From Euzebya pacifica (GTDB taxonomy: Bacteria; Actinomycetota; Nitriliruptoria; Euzebyales; Euzebyaceae): a stretch of 64,000 nt of DNA. Position numbers and translations under genes: made by a program. Below are positions 32,100 to 42,935 of this stretch, piece after piece. Under the pieces are notes generated by a model. The model had not been told where the DNA came from and made no database searches. It saw only the letters and a program-made list of their open reading frames with translations. The stretch spans positions 124,001-188,000 of the forward strand of contig NZ_CP031165.1 in assembly GCF_003344865.1 (NCBI RefSeq). The letters are read 5' to 3'. Position 1 is the first letter of the stretch; every line of letters begins with the position of its first letter.

Positions 32100-34544
32100 T
32101 CAGCCGGGAAGGATCGTGTCCACCGACGACGGCGTGATGGCGGCCTCGCCTCCCGCGAGGGCAATCCGGGTCACGTCGTGGTCGGCCATCCAGGCCATGG
32201 TGGCGTCGGTCGGCGCGGTGCCGTCGACCAGCAGCACGACGTCGCCGGCACGGGCAGCCGCGACGCCGACGGCCAGCGCGTCGGGGAAGTCGCGACCGGT
32301 GGCCAGCCACGTGCGGGTCGACTCCAGACCGAGCGCCAGGCTGGCGTCGGCGACGGCAGCGGAGGTGGCGTAGCGATCGGGACCGGCTAACCGGTCGGTC
32401 GTGCCCAGGGCGTCGGCGACCTGCGCCGACACCACTGACTCGCCGCCGACGACGGTCACCCGCGCCGGGGCCAGCATCGCCAGCGCGGCCGCGGTCGAGG
32501 CAGGCACCGACCCCGTGGGGCCACCGTCCACCAGCAGCAACGGCAGGCCGCCTCGGGCGGCCAGCGCCGACGCGGCAACGGCGTCGGCGAAGGCGTTCCC
32601 GTCGACGACCAGCACGCCGTCGGCGGCATCACCGACCTCGGCCGCCAGCAGCGCCGCGGTCTCGTACCGATCGCCCCCACCCACGCGGTGCACGACGAAT
32701 CCCGCCTCGACCAGCCCGACCTCGACGTCCTCGCCGATCGCCGCCGGCCCACCGACGAGCTGCACCTCGAGCGCGCGGAGGCGGATCAGCTCGGCCACGA
32801 CCGCCGGGTCCAGGGTGTCGCCGACGAGGAGGATCGGGCTGCCCAGCTGGAACGCCAGCGGGGCGGCGGCCAGCGCGTCGGCGAACCCGCCGGCGGAGGC
32901 CACGATCACGCGGTCGGCCGCCTCGAACGTTGCCCGTGACACCGCCAGCGCGGTCGCGACCCGCCCCGGGCCGGCGAGCCGCTGGACACGACCGGGCACG
33001 TCGACGGCAACGTGCGCACGATCGGTGGCGCCCGTGTCGTCGGTCACCGTCACCACGATCGTCCGGGGACCGGGGTCGTCGAAGGTGTGGCTGACCAGCC
33101 CGTCGGACAGGGCGTCGCCCTCGTCGGTTGTGCCGTCGTCCCAGTCGACCGACCAGCCCGTGATCGTGTGGTCGTCCCATCCGGCCCACGACCGGCGCAG
33201 GTCGACCGTGACCGCCCCCTCGTCGGTCACGATCGCCCGCGCCAGCGCGGTCGGCTCGATCGCGTCGTCGGCCGCCGGACACGCGTCGACGGGGCGTCGT
33301 TCGGCATCGCCGTCGGCCCGGGTCACCGCCGACAGGTCGAGGGTCTGGTCCGCCAGCGGAGTGCCACCTGCTGGTTGGGCAACCGTCGGTGCCGCCGTGG
33401 TCGTCCCGTCAGGGTCCAACCACGTCCCGAACCACTCCAGCGCGGCGGCCTGGGTCCACCAGCGGTCGTAGAAGTAGGCGTGGTTGCCGGCCTGCACCAG
33501 CACGGTGCGGTGGTGGGCCAGCGCGTTGGTGCGCGAGGCCAGCAGGGTCGCGTGGTAGTCCTGCACGAGCGTGTCGTCAGCGGCGTAGAAGTGCACCCCC
33601 GGCACCCGGTCGACGTCGGCGCCGCCGATGATGCCGTCGACCGCATCGACGGCCGAACCGTGGCGCAGGATGTGGTTGGGCGAGGCGCTGAACTCCTCCC
33701 GGGCCCCGACCTCGGCCAGGTAGCCGCAGGGGTCGGGGTTGTTGACGACCGTGGTCAGCAGCGCCGCCGTGGCCACGTCGTTGCGGGTCGACTGGGTTGC
33801 CTGGTCGGCCGGTCCCGAGAAGGTCATGACGGCGTCGATGATCCCGTCGTGGTCCTCGGCGAGCGCCAGCAGGGTGTTCTGCGCGCCCTCGGAGAACCCG
33901 AGCATGCCGATGGCGGGGACACCCCGGTCGTGCAGCTCCGTCGCCGCGGCGAGGAAGTCCTGCGCCTCCTTCCACCCGATCGTCTGGCCGCGCCGCTCCC
34001 CGGAGGGGTGCCACGAGCCGCCCCGGACCCACTCGCGACCCATGTCGCGATGGTCGGGGGCGATCACGCTGTAGCCGTTGGCGGCCAGGAACGCGGCGTA
34101 CCGGACGATCGAGTGCTTGCCGTTGGTGTTGAAACCCTGGGCCACCACGATCCCCGGGGCACCCGGGACGACCGAGATCATCGCGTGCAGCGGCGTGCCG
34201 TCGGCCGAGGTCAGCTGGATCCGGTCGAACGACGCCGGGAAGTCCGCGAACGGCGGCGCCAGATCCGCCAGCGGCGGCTGGTCGGGCACGGGGCCGCTGC
34301 AGCACGGGCCGCCGGCCGTGTCGGTCACCGGGAACGCCGCCGGGTAGTCGTCCTCACCGAACGCCGAGTCGGCGCCCTGCGGTTGGTACAGCGGGGTGTA
34401 CGGCAACGCCAGCAGCCGGTCCACCGTCTCGTCGACGGTGGTGTCGGCCGTCCCGCGCATGACGCCGGACAGGGGCGACACCGGTGGTGGTGGCGTGGCC
34501 CCCAGCAACAGCAGGGCAAGGACAAGGACTGCTGACCAGCGCAC
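32100..34544 (-). CDS. Secreted alpha/beta hydrolase with PKD domain and C-terminal CWB2 repeats
   Basis: The 814-residue product has a signal peptide (MRWSAVLVLALLLLGATPPP), an alpha/beta hydrolase domain at residues about 95-400 (IVVAQGFNTNGKHSIVRY, DHRDMGREW, nucleophile elbow GMLGFSEGAQ, and the late NHAYFYDRWW with the likely His), a PKD domain near 470-535 (SVDWDDGTTDEGDALSDGLV, SHTFDDPG), and three CWB2 modules to the end (ILLVGDTLDP, VQLVGGPAAIG, VTVVGGESVVS). It is probably an esterase or peptidase displayed on the cell wall. GTG at 34544 has AGGAG six bases before it. It is divergent from the Liv-type operon. Confidence 0.85.
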   Translation of the reverse strand: MRWSAVLVLALLLLGATPPPPVSPLSGVMRGTADTTVDETVDRLLALPYTPLYQPQGADSAFGEDDYPAAFPVTDTAGGPCCSGPVPDQPPLADLAPPFADFPASFDRIQLTSADGTPLHAMISVVPGAPGIVVAQGFNTNGKHSIVRYAAFLAANGYSVIAPDHRDMGREWVRGGSWHPSGERRGQTIGWKEAQDFLAAATELHDRGVPAIGMLGFSEGAQNTLLALAEDHDGIIDAVMTFSGPADQATQSTRNDVATAALLTTVVNNPDPCGYLAEVGAREEFSASPNHILRHGSAVDAVDGIIGGADVDRVPGVHFYAADDTLVQDYHATLLASRTNALAHHRTVLVQAGNHAYFYDRWWTQAAALEWFGTWLDPDGTTTAAPTVAQPAGGTPLADQTLDLSAVTRADGDAERRPVDACPAADDAIEPTALARAIVTDEGAVTVDLRRSWAGWDDHTITGWSVDWDDGTTDEGDALSDGLVSHTFDDPGPRTIVVTVTDDTGATDRAHVAVDVPGRVQRLAGPGRVATALAVSRATFEAADRVIVASAGGFADALAAAPLAFQLGSPILLVGDTLDPAVVAELIRLRALEVQLVGGPAAIGEDVEVGLVEAGFVVHRVGGGDRYETAALLAAEVGDAADGVLVVDGNAFADAVAASALAARGGLPLLLVDGGPTGSVPASTAAALAMLAPARVTVVGGESVVSAQVADALGTTDRLAGPDRYATSAAVADASLALGLESTRTWLATGRDFPDALAVGVAAARAGDVVLLVDGTAPTDATMAWMADHDVTRIALAGGEAAITPSSVDTILPG

Positions 34545-34557
34545 GTGCGACTCCTAC

Positions 34558-34587
34558 TTGACAGATGAATCACCTCTCATGTTAGTG
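34558..34587 (+). promoter_or_regulatory. Predicted promoter of the Liv-type operon
   Basis: A consensus -35 TTGACA (34558-34563) is followed after 18 bases by TTAGTG (34582-34587) as a -10. It lies in the 90-base divergent gap, 48 bases before the binding-protein start. The TetR regulator at the operon's end is a candidate repressor. Confidence 0.55.
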
Positions 34588-34634
34588 TCCTGCATCGAGT
34601 TGCGTCCACCCCCGATCAACCCCCAGGAGCCACC

Positions 34635-35936
34635 ATGAGGCGTTCGAGCCTGCTCTCCCTGCTTGCTGCATTCCTGCTGCTGTTCACCGTTGCGTGCAGC
34701 GGTACCGACGACGCCAGCACGACCGACGACACCGCCACCGACGACGCGGCGGTGGACGACACGGCCGACGACGCCGCGGACGAACCCACCGACGACCCGG
34801 CCGACGAGGCCACCGACGACACCGACGAGGCCACGGAGGACGAGGACGCGGACGACGCCGCGGACGAACCTGCCGCGGACGGCGAGCCGATCGTCGTCGG
34901 CATCGTCACCTCAACCAGCGGACTGCTCGGCGGCTTCGGCGAGCAGTACCTCGCGGGCCTCGAGGCCGGCATGGACTACGCCACCGACGGCACCCGCGCC
35001 GTCAACGGCCGTCCGATCGAGCTGGAGATCGTCGACGACGGCGGCGACGCCGAGCAGGCGATCACCGCGGCCACCGACCTCGTCGGGCAGGGCGTCACCA
35101 TCCTCGCCGGCACCGTGTCCTCCGGCGTGGCCACCCAGATCGGTCCGTTCGCCGAGGAGAACGACGTCCTCTACATCTCCGGGCCCGCGGCATCCGACGC
35201 CATCACCGGGCTCAACAGCCACACCTTCCGGTCCGGCCGCCAGAGCTTCCAGGACGTCGCCACCGCCGCCAGCCTGCTCGACGACGTCGATGGCGGCAGC
35301 GTGCTGGTCTTCGCCCAGGACTCCGAGTTCGGTGCCGGCAACGTCGCCGCGGTCGAGGCCGTCCTCGGTGACACCGTCGGCAGCGTCGACTCGCTGCTCG
35401 TCCCGCTGAACACCAGCGAGTTCACGCCGTTCGCCCAGCAGGTGATCGACGCCGACCCCGACCTCCTCTTCGTGGCCTGGGCCGGTGACACCGCTCCGGC
35501 GATGTGGCAGGCGCTCGAGCAGCAGGGCGTGCCCGAAGCCGTCACGGTCGCCACCGGCCTGGCCGACCGCGCCGTGTGGCCGGTCTACGCCGCCGGCGTG
35601 GAGTTCCTGTCCCACTACTTCGCCGAGGCCCCCGACACCGAGGCCAACGCCGCCCTGGTCGAGGCCGTGCCCGAGGCCGACCTGTTCACCCCCGACGGGT
35701 TCGTGGCCGCCCAGATGATCGTGCAGGCCCTGACCGAGGGATCGCCCGACGACACCGCCAGCATGATCGCGGCGCTGGAGGGTTGGGAGTTCGACGCCCC
35801 CAAGGGCACCCAGACCATCCGGGCCAGCGACCACGCGATGCTGCAGCCGATGTTCACCGCCAGCCTCGACGGCGACACCGCCACCCTGCTGGACACCCTC
35901 GACCCCGAGGCGGTCGCCCCGCCCGAGAGCGAATGA
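34635..35936 (+). CDS. Branched-chain-amino-acid-type ABC transporter binding lipoprotein
   Basis: The 433-residue product starts with a lipoprotein signal (LAAFLLLFTVACSG, with Cys21 as the lipidated residue), then a disordered Thr/Asp spacer, then a periplasmic-binding fold of the LivJ class from residue 85 (IVVGIVTSTSGLLGGFGEQY, VLYISGPAASDAI, LLFVAWAGDTAPAMWQALEQ). It captures the substrate outside the membrane for the LivGFHM importer. The substrate is unknown: this class also binds amides, urea and aromatic acids. ATG at 34635 has AGGAG 5-6 bases before it. The stop overlaps the next start (ATGA). Confidence 0.92.
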   Translation: MRRSSLLSLLAAFLLLFTVACSGTDDASTTDDTATDDAAVDDTADDAADEPTDDPADEATDDTDEATEDEDADDAADEPAADGEPIVVGIVTSTSGLLGGFGEQYLAGLEAGMDYATDGTRAVNGRPIELEIVDDGGDAEQAITAATDLVGQGVTILAGTVSSGVATQIGPFAEENDVLYISGPAASDAITGLNSHTFRSGRQSFQDVATAASLLDDVDGGSVLVFAQDSEFGAGNVAAVEAVLGDTVGSVDSLLVPLNTSEFTPFAQQVIDADPDLLFVAWAGDTAPAMWQALEQQGVPEAVTVATGLADRAVWPVYAAGVEFLSHYFAEAPDTEANAALVEAVPEADLFTPDGFVAAQMIVQALTEGSPDDTASMIAALEGWEFDAPKGTQTIRASDHAMLQPMFTASLDGDTATLLDTLDPEAVAPPESE

Positions 35937-36705
35937 CCATCGAGTCCGTGCCGGCCCGGTCGACGTCGGTCCTCTCCACCGAGGGCCTTCGTTGGCGGGT
36001 CGGCGGGTTCGAGATCATCCGCGGCATCGACCTGGACATCCACGACGGCGAGTTCCTGTCCGTCATCGGCCCCAACGGGGCCGGCAAGTCCAGCCTGATC
36101 AACCTGCTGTCGGGTGTCCACACGGCATCCGACGGCAGGATCACGATGCACGGTGAGGACATCACCGGGCTGCGGCCGGCCGACCGGACCCGCCGTGGCA
36201 TCGGACGCACCTTCCAGACCTCCAGCCTCTTCCCGGGGCTGACGGTGCTGGAGAACGCCCGCCTGGCCGCCCAGGCCGCGCTCGGCGGCAGCCTCGACCT
36301 GGTCCGCCGCCCCAAGCGCAACGACCTGGCCACGACCACGGCGCTTGACCGCATCACCGAGGTCGGGCTCGGTGACCGTGCCGACCAGCCGGTCACCGAC
36401 CTGCCCCATGGCGACAAGAGGAAGCTGGAGATCGCGATCGTGCTGTGCACCGAACCGAAGGTGCTGCTGCTGGACGAACCCACCGCGGGCGTCTCGGCGG
36501 AGGAGGTCGGCCCGTTGGTCGACGTCGTCCGCGAGGTGCACGGCCGCGGCCGGACCGTCGTCATGGTGGAGCACCGCATGGAGATCGTCCTGGACGTCAG
36601 CGACCGCATCGCCGTGGTGCATCGCGGCGAGCTGCTCGCCTGTGACGTGCCCGGTGTCGTCGTCGCCGACGAACGGGTCCGCGACGCCTACCTGGGAGCC
36701 GAGCT

Positions 36706-36709
<4 letters not shown>
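35933..36709 (+). CDS. livG: ABC transporter ATP-binding protein, LivG type
   Basis: The 258-residue ATPase has Walker A in GPNGAGKSS, Q-loop GRTFQTSSLFPGL, a signature loop reading LPHGDKRKLEIA (usual form LSHGDQR), Walker B in VLLLDEPTAGVS and switch His in MVEHRM. It powers import together with the LivF-type subunit. The ATG at 35933 overlaps the binding-protein stop, and its stop overlaps the next GTG. The LivG-typical switch region EHRMEIVL follows the Walker B. All motifs for ATP hydrolysis are intact. Confidence 0.93.
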
Positions 36710-37454
<745 letters not shown>

Positions 37455-37458
<4 letters not shown>

Positions 37459-38342
37459 GCACGTTCGTCCTGCTCGTCGCCACCGGCCTGGGACTGGCCG
37501 GGCTGTACTTCCTCCTCGCTGCCGGCCTCAGCCTGATCTTCGGCCTGATGGACGTCCTCAACCTGGCCCACGGTGCCTTCTTCGCGCTCGGCGGGTACGC
37601 CGCATGGACGGCCATGGACGCCCTCGACGTCATCGAACCCGTCGGGCTGCGGTTCCTCCTCGCCCTCGTCATCGCCGGAGGGGTGGGCTACCTCGTCGGC
37701 GTCGTCGTCGAGCGGCTGCTGATCGCCCGCAACTACGGCGACCACCTCGTGCAGATCCTCGTCACCCTCGGCCTCGGCTTCGCCGGGGTGGCCTTCCTCG
37801 GGGGGCTCTACAGCTACGACCCCCGATCGTTGGCGCAGCCCGAGTGGTTCGCCGACACCACGACCGTCCTCGGCGCCCGCATCCCCAACAGCCGCATGCT
37901 GATCTTCGCGGTGGCCGTCGTCGTGCTGGTCGGCCTCCTGACCTTCCTCAACCGGACCCGGCACGGCCTGATCATCCGGGCCGGCGTGGAGAACCGCCAG
38001 ATGGTCCAGGCGCTCGGCATCGACGTCGGCCGGTCCTTCACCCTCGTCTTCGGCATCGGCGGCATGCTCGCCGCCATCGGCGGGACGCTCGGTGCCGTCT
38101 ACTTCAACGGCATCACCCCGGGGCTCGGCACCACCCAGCTGATCTTCGCCTTCATCGTCGTCGTCATCGGCGGACTCGGCTCGATCACCGGGACGGCCAT
38201 CGCTGCCGTCGTGGTCGCCCTGACCCAGCAGATGGGCAACTTCTACGTCGCCACCGGCGTGGGCGACATCGCCGTCGTGGCCCTGCTCGCGCTGGTGCTG
38301 CTGGTCCGTCCGCAGGGCCTGCTCGGAAGGACCGCCCGATGA
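37455..38342 (+). CDS. livH: ABC transporter permease, LivH type
   Basis: The 295-residue permease has about eight membrane helices and the family signature GLIFGLMDVLNLAHGAFFAL-like segment near residues 25-45, with the coupling-helix region LNRTRHGLIIRAGVENRQMV. It forms half of the membrane channel with the LivM-type protein. The GTG at 37455 overlaps the LivF stop and the stop overlaps the LivM start (ATGA), which fixes both ends. Confidence 0.92.
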
Positions 38343-39490
38343 CCGACACCGCCGACACCGCCGACACCGCCGTGCAGCCGACCTCGCCGGCAGCCGCACC
38401 CCTGCCCGCCAGCCGCTCGACCTCGACACGGGGTGGCCTGATCGCCCTGGTCGTGGTGGCCGTCCTCGTGGCGCTGCCGTTCGTGGGCGTCCCGATCCCC
38501 GGCGTCCTGCCGGGGGAGATATCGAGCCCGGGCAGCCTGCAGGTCCTCGCCATCGGCTTGGTCTTCGCCGGCATCGCCGTCAGCTACGACATCGTCTTCG
38601 GCTTCACCGGACTGCTGTCGTTCGGGCATGCCCTCTTCGTCGCCCTCGGGGCCTACGGCACGAACCTGCTGATGGAGTCCACCGGCCTGCCCTACGCCGT
38701 GGCCGTCCCCCTGACCGTCGTGCTGGTGGCCGTGATCGCCGCCCTGCTGGGCGGGGTCGCGCTGCGCGTGGGTGGGGTGGCGTTCGCCATGGTCACCCTC
38801 GCCTACGCCGAGGTCTTCTCCATCCTGCTGCTCGCCGACCCGCTGCGGATCTCCGGTGGCGAGGAGGGGCTCGCCCTGGTCAGCGACGGCGTCCCCGACC
38901 TGCTGCGCGGCGTGGTCAACATCCGCAACCGCTACTGGTTGGCCCTGGTGTTCCTCGTCGTGGCCTACGTCATCGCCCGCATGGTGACCGCATCGCGGGC
39001 CGGCCGGGTGTGGGAGGCCATCCGTGAGAACGAGGACCGCGTCGAGCTGCTCGGCCTCAAGCCGCTGCCGTTCAAGCTCGTCTCCTTCGTCATCGGTGCG
39101 TCGTTGGCGACCCTCGGCGGCGGGGTGTACCTGCTGCTGGTCCGCGGGGCGAACCCGTCGCTGGCCAGCGCAGACTTCACCCTCGCGCTGCTGGTGATGG
39201 TCGTCCTCGGTGGTGCCGGTCGGCTCTGGGGGGCCGCGATCGGCGGCATGCTCTACGGCCTGCTGACCCTCCGGTTGTCTGCCCTGGGTACGTCCGGGGT
39301 GCTGGACGGCCTGCCCGATCCGATCGAGGGTGTGCTCTCCGAACCGCTCTTCGTCCTCGGTACGCTCTTCGTGCTGCTGATGTTGTTCGCCCCCGGAGGG
39401 ATGGCGGGTATCAGCGACCGGCTGCGCAGCACCCTGCGCCGCGCCGACGGTGCTGCTCCCACCACTCGAGCCCCCGGGACCCCGCCATGA
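38339..39490 (+). CDS. livM: ABC transporter permease, LivM type
   Basis: The 383-residue permease has about ten helices. The N-terminus has a TADTADTA repeat and a Thr/Ser/Pro-rich lead of about 30 residues. Then the LivM features appear: VSYDIVFGFTGLLSFGHALF, VGGVAFAMVTLAYAEVFSIL and the coupling region RAGRVWEAIRENEDRVELLG. It pairs with the LivH-type subunit. The ATG at 38339 overlaps the preceding stop, and the stop overlaps the TetR start. Confidence 0.92.
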   Translation: MTDTADTADTAVQPTSPAAAPLPASRSTSTRGGLIALVVVAVLVALPFVGVPIPGVLPGEISSPGSLQVLAIGLVFAGIAVSYDIVFGFTGLLSFGHALFVALGAYGTNLLMESTGLPYAVAVPLTVVLVAVIAALLGGVALRVGGVAFAMVTLAYAEVFSILLLADPLRISGGEEGLALVSDGVPDLLRGVVNIRNRYWLALVFLVVAYVIARMVTASRAGRVWEAIRENEDRVELLGLKPLPFKLVSFVIGASLATLGGGVYLLLVRGANPSLASADFTLALLVMVVLGGAGRLWGAAIGGMLYGLLTLRLSALGTSGVLDGLPDPIEGVLSEPLFVLGTLFVLLMLFAPGGMAGISDRLRSTLRRADGAAPTTRAPGTPP

Positions 39491-40149
39491 GCATCGGACA
39501 GACCACACCGATCGACCGCGACGTCGAGCCGGTCGGGGTGGACGGGCAGGCCCTGTCCACCCGTGGGCTGCGGACTCGGCGGAAGCTGATGGACGCGGCG
39601 GTCGAGACCTTCGCCGAGGAGGGGTGGCACGACGCGTCGATCGTCAAGATCACCGAGGCCGCCGGGGTCGCGCAGGGGACCTTCTACCGGTACTTCCCGT
39701 CCAAGCAGGCCATCTTCGACGAGGTCGTCGTGGACCTGAACCGCCGGGTGCGCCAGGCGATGAGCGAGGGCGCGGCGACGGGCACCACTCGTTCGGAGAA
39801 GGAGGAGGGGGGCTTCCGTGCCTTCTTCGAGTTCACCGCCAGGCATCCCGCCCTGTACCGCATCATCCGCCAGGCCGAGTTCGCCTCGCCCGCCGCGTTG
39901 CACCTGCACTACGACCGCATCGCCACCGGGTACGTCGACGGGCTCAACGAGGCGATGGACCGTGGCGACATCCTGCGTGGCAACCCCGAGCTGATCGGCT
40001 GGATGCTGATGGGCATCGGCGAGATCGTCGGCATGCGCTGGGTGTTGTGGAACGACGCCCGGGAGATCCCAACGGAGGTGTTCGACGAGATGATCGCCTT
40101 CATCAGGCGTGGGCTGGGCGCCACCGACGACGTGCCGGACACCACGTGA
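39487..40149 (+). CDS. TetR-family transcriptional regulator
   Basis: The 220-residue regulator has its HTH at residues 30-75 (LMDAAVETFAEEGWHDASIV, KITEAAGVAQGTFYRYFPSK). The C-terminal ligand domain is helical, with FEFTARHPALYRIIRQAEFA. It is encoded inside the importer operon by overlap (ATGA before, GTGA after), so it most likely controls this operon and senses its substrate or a derivative. A basic leader of about 25 residues precedes the HTH. Confidence 0.9.
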   Translation: MSIGQTTPIDRDVEPVGVDGQALSTRGLRTRRKLMDAAVETFAEEGWHDASIVKITEAAGVAQGTFYRYFPSKQAIFDEVVVDLNRRVRQAMSEGAATGTTRSEKEEGGFRAFFEFTARHPALYRIIRQAEFASPAALHLHYDRIATGYVDGLNEAMDRGDILRGNPELIGWMLMGIGEIVGMRWVLWNDAREIPTEVFDEMIAFIRRGLGATDDVPDTT

Positions 40150-41054
40150 CCCACGACCTCGGCGTCGCGCTGGCGGTCGACGTGCCCGGCGGGCCGCTGG
40201 CCTGTCGGTCCTGGGGGGCCGAGGACGGGGCGCTGGTCGTGGCCGTCCACGGCATCACCGCCAACGCCGTCTCGTGGGCGCTGATCGGACAGGCCCTGCG
40301 CGGCAGGGGCATCCGGCTGGTCGCCCCCGACCTGCGGGGGAGGGGGGACTCCGCCGACCTCGGGGACGCCTCGATCGGTCGTCACGCCGAGGACGTGTGG
40401 GCCATCGCCGACGCGCTCGGCCACGAACGGGCGACGCTGCTCGGCCACTCGATGGGCGGGTTCGTCGTGGCGGTCGCCGCCACTCGTCACCCCGAACGGA
40501 CACACGCGGTCGTCCTGGTGGACGGTGGCCCGCCGCTGACCGACGAGCCGGTCGCGGAGGACCGGGTGGAGGAGGTCCTGGCGGCCGTCGTCGGTCCCGC
40601 CCTCGCACGGCTGGACCGGTCCTTCGTCGACGCGGCCGCCTACCGGGCCCTGTGGGCGAACCACCCGGGCGTGTCGGCCGGCACCCCCGACTGGTTGCTG
40701 GACGCCTACGCCGCCCACGACGCGGCACCCACCGGTACCGGCACCGAGGTGCGATGCCGGGTGGTCCGCGAGCAGGTCGTCGCCGACGCCCACGACACGC
40801 TGGTCGACACCGAGGTGCTCGAGGCCGTGCGCCGGCTGGCCGTCCCGACGTGGATGCTGGTCGCCGAGCGCGGGTTCACCGACGGGCCCGATCCGCTGTA
40901 CCCGGACACGGCCGTGCAGCAGATCCGTGACGACAGCGCCCTCCGCGACATCGTCAGGGTCCCGGGCACCAACCACTACACGATCACCACGTCACCCGTG
41001 GGCGCCGCAGCGGTCGCCGACGCCGTCGAGCAGGCGGTCCAGGGGGTCGGCTGA
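40146..41054 (+). CDS. Alpha/beta hydrolase, last gene of the importer operon
   Basis: The 302-residue hydrolase has the oxyanion strand VVAVHGITANAVSW, acid-turn LVAPDLRGRGDS, nucleophile elbow LLGHSMGGFVV and catalytic His in VPGTNHYTITT. No signal peptide, so it acts in the cytoplasm. In this operon it probably hydrolyses the imported compound (an ester, lactone or amide). GTG at 40146 overlaps the TetR stop. The 56-base gap to the convergent kinase shows no clear hairpin. Confidence 0.9.
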   Translation: MTHDLGVALAVDVPGGPLACRSWGAEDGALVVAVHGITANAVSWALIGQALRGRGIRLVAPDLRGRGDSADLGDASIGRHAEDVWAIADALGHERATLLGHSMGGFVVAVAATRHPERTHAVVLVDGGPPLTDEPVAEDRVEEVLAAVVGPALARLDRSFVDAAAYRALWANHPGVSAGTPDWLLDAYAAHDAAPTGTGTEVRCRVVREQVVADAHDTLVDTEVLEAVRRLAVPTWMLVAERGFTDGPDPLYPDTAVQQIRDDSALRDIVRVPGTNHYTITTSPVGAAAVADAVEQAVQGVG

Positions 41055-41110
41055 GCGGTCGTGTCGTCAGCGGACGTGCGTGCGCTGGGTGGGGAGGCGG
41101 TGCGGCGGGG

Positions 41111-42895
41111 TCAGGCGGTGAGGCTCCGACGAGGCGTCCTCGCGACCGGCTGGGCGAGCGCCGCCGGGAGGGTCAGCCGGCAGCGCGTGCCCAGCCCGGG
41201 GGTGCTCGCGATGACCAGCTCGCGATCGTGCAGGCGCAACGTCTCCTTCGCCATCGCCAGGCCCAGCCCGAGGCCTCGGCCACGGGTGTTGATCTGACCT
41301 GCGCGGAGGAACGGGGTGCCGAGGCCGTCGAGCACCGCCGGGGGGATGCCCGGACCGCGATCGAGCACCTCGACCTCCACATCGCCGTCCACGGGTCGGG
41401 CGGTGACGGCCAGCAGGGTCGCGGCTGGGGTGTACACGGCGACGTTGCGAAGCAGGTCGTCGAGGACCCGGGCCAGCAGGCCACGGTCGGCCATGACGAA
41501 CACGTCCGTCGTGCCGGAGACCACGACCTGGTGGCGGGCGAGGTCCTCGTCCAGCCCGTCCAGGACGGAGGAGACGAGCTGCCCGAGGTCGACGGCGACG
41601 ATGTCGGGACGAAGCTGGCCGGCCTGCATGGCCGACAGGTCCAGCATCGTCCTGATGACGCGGCTGAGGTGGTCGACGCTGGCGTTGGACTGCACCAGCA
41701 GCTCCTGCCGCGTCCGATCGTCGATGGCGTCCCACTCCGTCGACAACATCCGACCGGCGCCGGCGATCACCGTCAACGGGGTCCGCAGCTCGCGGGAGAC
41801 GGTCGCCAGGAAGTCGGTCTTCATCGCGTCCAGCTCGGCCAGCCGTTCGTTGGCCTCCTGCTCGGCCCGGAAGCGGTCGGCGTTCTCCAGGGCCTGGGCG
41901 GCGAAGCCAGCCAGCAGCTCGAACTCACCGGCCTGGTCCTGCTGGACCAGCCCGCGCTGAGCGGTCCCGCCCAGCAGCACCGCGACCACGACCTCGTCGA
42001 CCTGGATGGGCACCGCCACGAACTCCACGACGCCCTCCCCACGGATGGGCGCCACCGATGGATCGTCGAGTGGACAGTCCTCGAGCATGATCGTCCGACC
42101 CGTGCGGAACACCTCGCCGACCACACCCACGGCCATCGGGATGAGGTCGTGCTCGCCGTCGTCGGTCAGTCCGGTCGCGGCGTCGACGCGACAGCTGTCG
42201 TCGTCGACGCGGACGACCAGGGCGGCGGTGTGGAAGCCGAGCTGGCCAAGGGCGGTCAGCACGGCGAGCTTGGCGCGTTCGGGGTCGAGGTCGTGGACGT
42301 GGCGGGCCGAGTCGGCGACCTGTGCCAGCAGCGCGGCGTGTCGTTCGGCACGATCGCGTGCGGCCGCGTGTCCGGCAGCGGCGTCGAGCAGTTCGCGGGA
42401 CAGGAACGAGCTCATCCACGCGATCAGGCCCAGCAGCATCAGCCGTTCGGCGACGTCGGCGACGGCAGGCATCGTGTCGGTGACCGCCCCCACCGCCAGG
42501 TAACACGTGACGGTGAAGGCGACCAGGGTGCCCTGACCGCTCAACGGATAGGACGCCGCGAAGAACACCGTCGTCAGCGCATAGGTCCAGAACAGCGGGG
42601 AGTCGGCACCCCCGGTGGGGACCAGGAGGGCGGTGACCAGGAGGATGTCCCCGATCGACCACAGGTACAGCAGGTGGTGTCCCCAGCCCCGGTCGATGAG
42701 CGACGGCCACGGCAGCCGGCCGATGACCAGCGCACCGGCTGCGGTGACGGCGACGACGGCGAGGTAGGCCGTGCGGTCGTGCACCGGGGTTCCGGGCAGC
42801 CACGGCAGCATGACGAAAAGCGCAACCATCGCAACGGTGACGAGGACACCGATGCGGACGGTGCGCAGGAGGTAGTCCTTGAGCTGGGTGTCCAT
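41111..42895 (-). CDS. Sensor histidine-kinase homologue with the phospho-acceptor His replaced by Arg
   Basis: The 594-residue product has five or six N-terminal membrane helices, a GAF domain (residues about 200-340), a dimerisation helix and a HATPase_c domain (N-box LLRNVAVYTP, DRGPGIPPAV, GLGLGLAMAK). In the dimerisation helix the H-box reads TVSRELRTPLT: residue 368 is Arg (codon CGC at 41792-41794) where His is required for autophosphorylation. The ATP site is intact. It may be a pseudokinase partner, a phosphatase or a mutant. No response regulator is adjacent; the upstream gene in the same direction is a diguanylate cyclase, 40 bases away. ATG at 42895 lacks a clear ribosome site. 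Confidence 0.85.
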   Translation of the reverse strand: MDTQLKDYLLRTVRIGVLVTVAMVALFVMLPWLPGTPVHDRTAYLAVVAVTAAGALVIGRLPWPSLIDRGWGHHLLYLWSIGDILLVTALLVPTGGADSPLFWTYALTTVFFAASYPLSGQGTLVAFTVTCYLAVGAVTDTMPAVADVAERLMLLGLIAWMSSFLSRELLDAAAGHAAARDRAERHAALLAQVADSARHVHDLDPERAKLAVLTALGQLGFHTAALVVRVDDDSCRVDAATGLTDDGEHDLIPMAVGVVGEVFRTGRTIMLEDCPLDDPSVAPIRGEGVVEFVAVPIQVDEVVVAVLLGGTAQRGLVQQDQAGEFELLAGFAAQALENADRFRAEQEANERLAELDAMKTDFLATVSRELRTPLTVIAGAGRMLSTEWDAIDDRTRQELLVQSNASVDHLSRVIRTMLDLSAMQAGQLRPDIVAVDLGQLVSSVLDGLDEDLARHQVVVSGTTDVFVMADRGLLARVLDDLLRNVAVYTPAATLLAVTARPVDGDVEVEVLDRGPGIPPAVLDGLGTPFLRAGQINTRGRGLGLGLAMAKETLRLHDRELVIASTPGLGTRCRLTLPAALAQPVARTPRRSLTA

Positions 42896-42935
42896 GGGGA
42901 TGCTGTGCCGGTCGGGTGGGACGGGGGGTTGGTCC

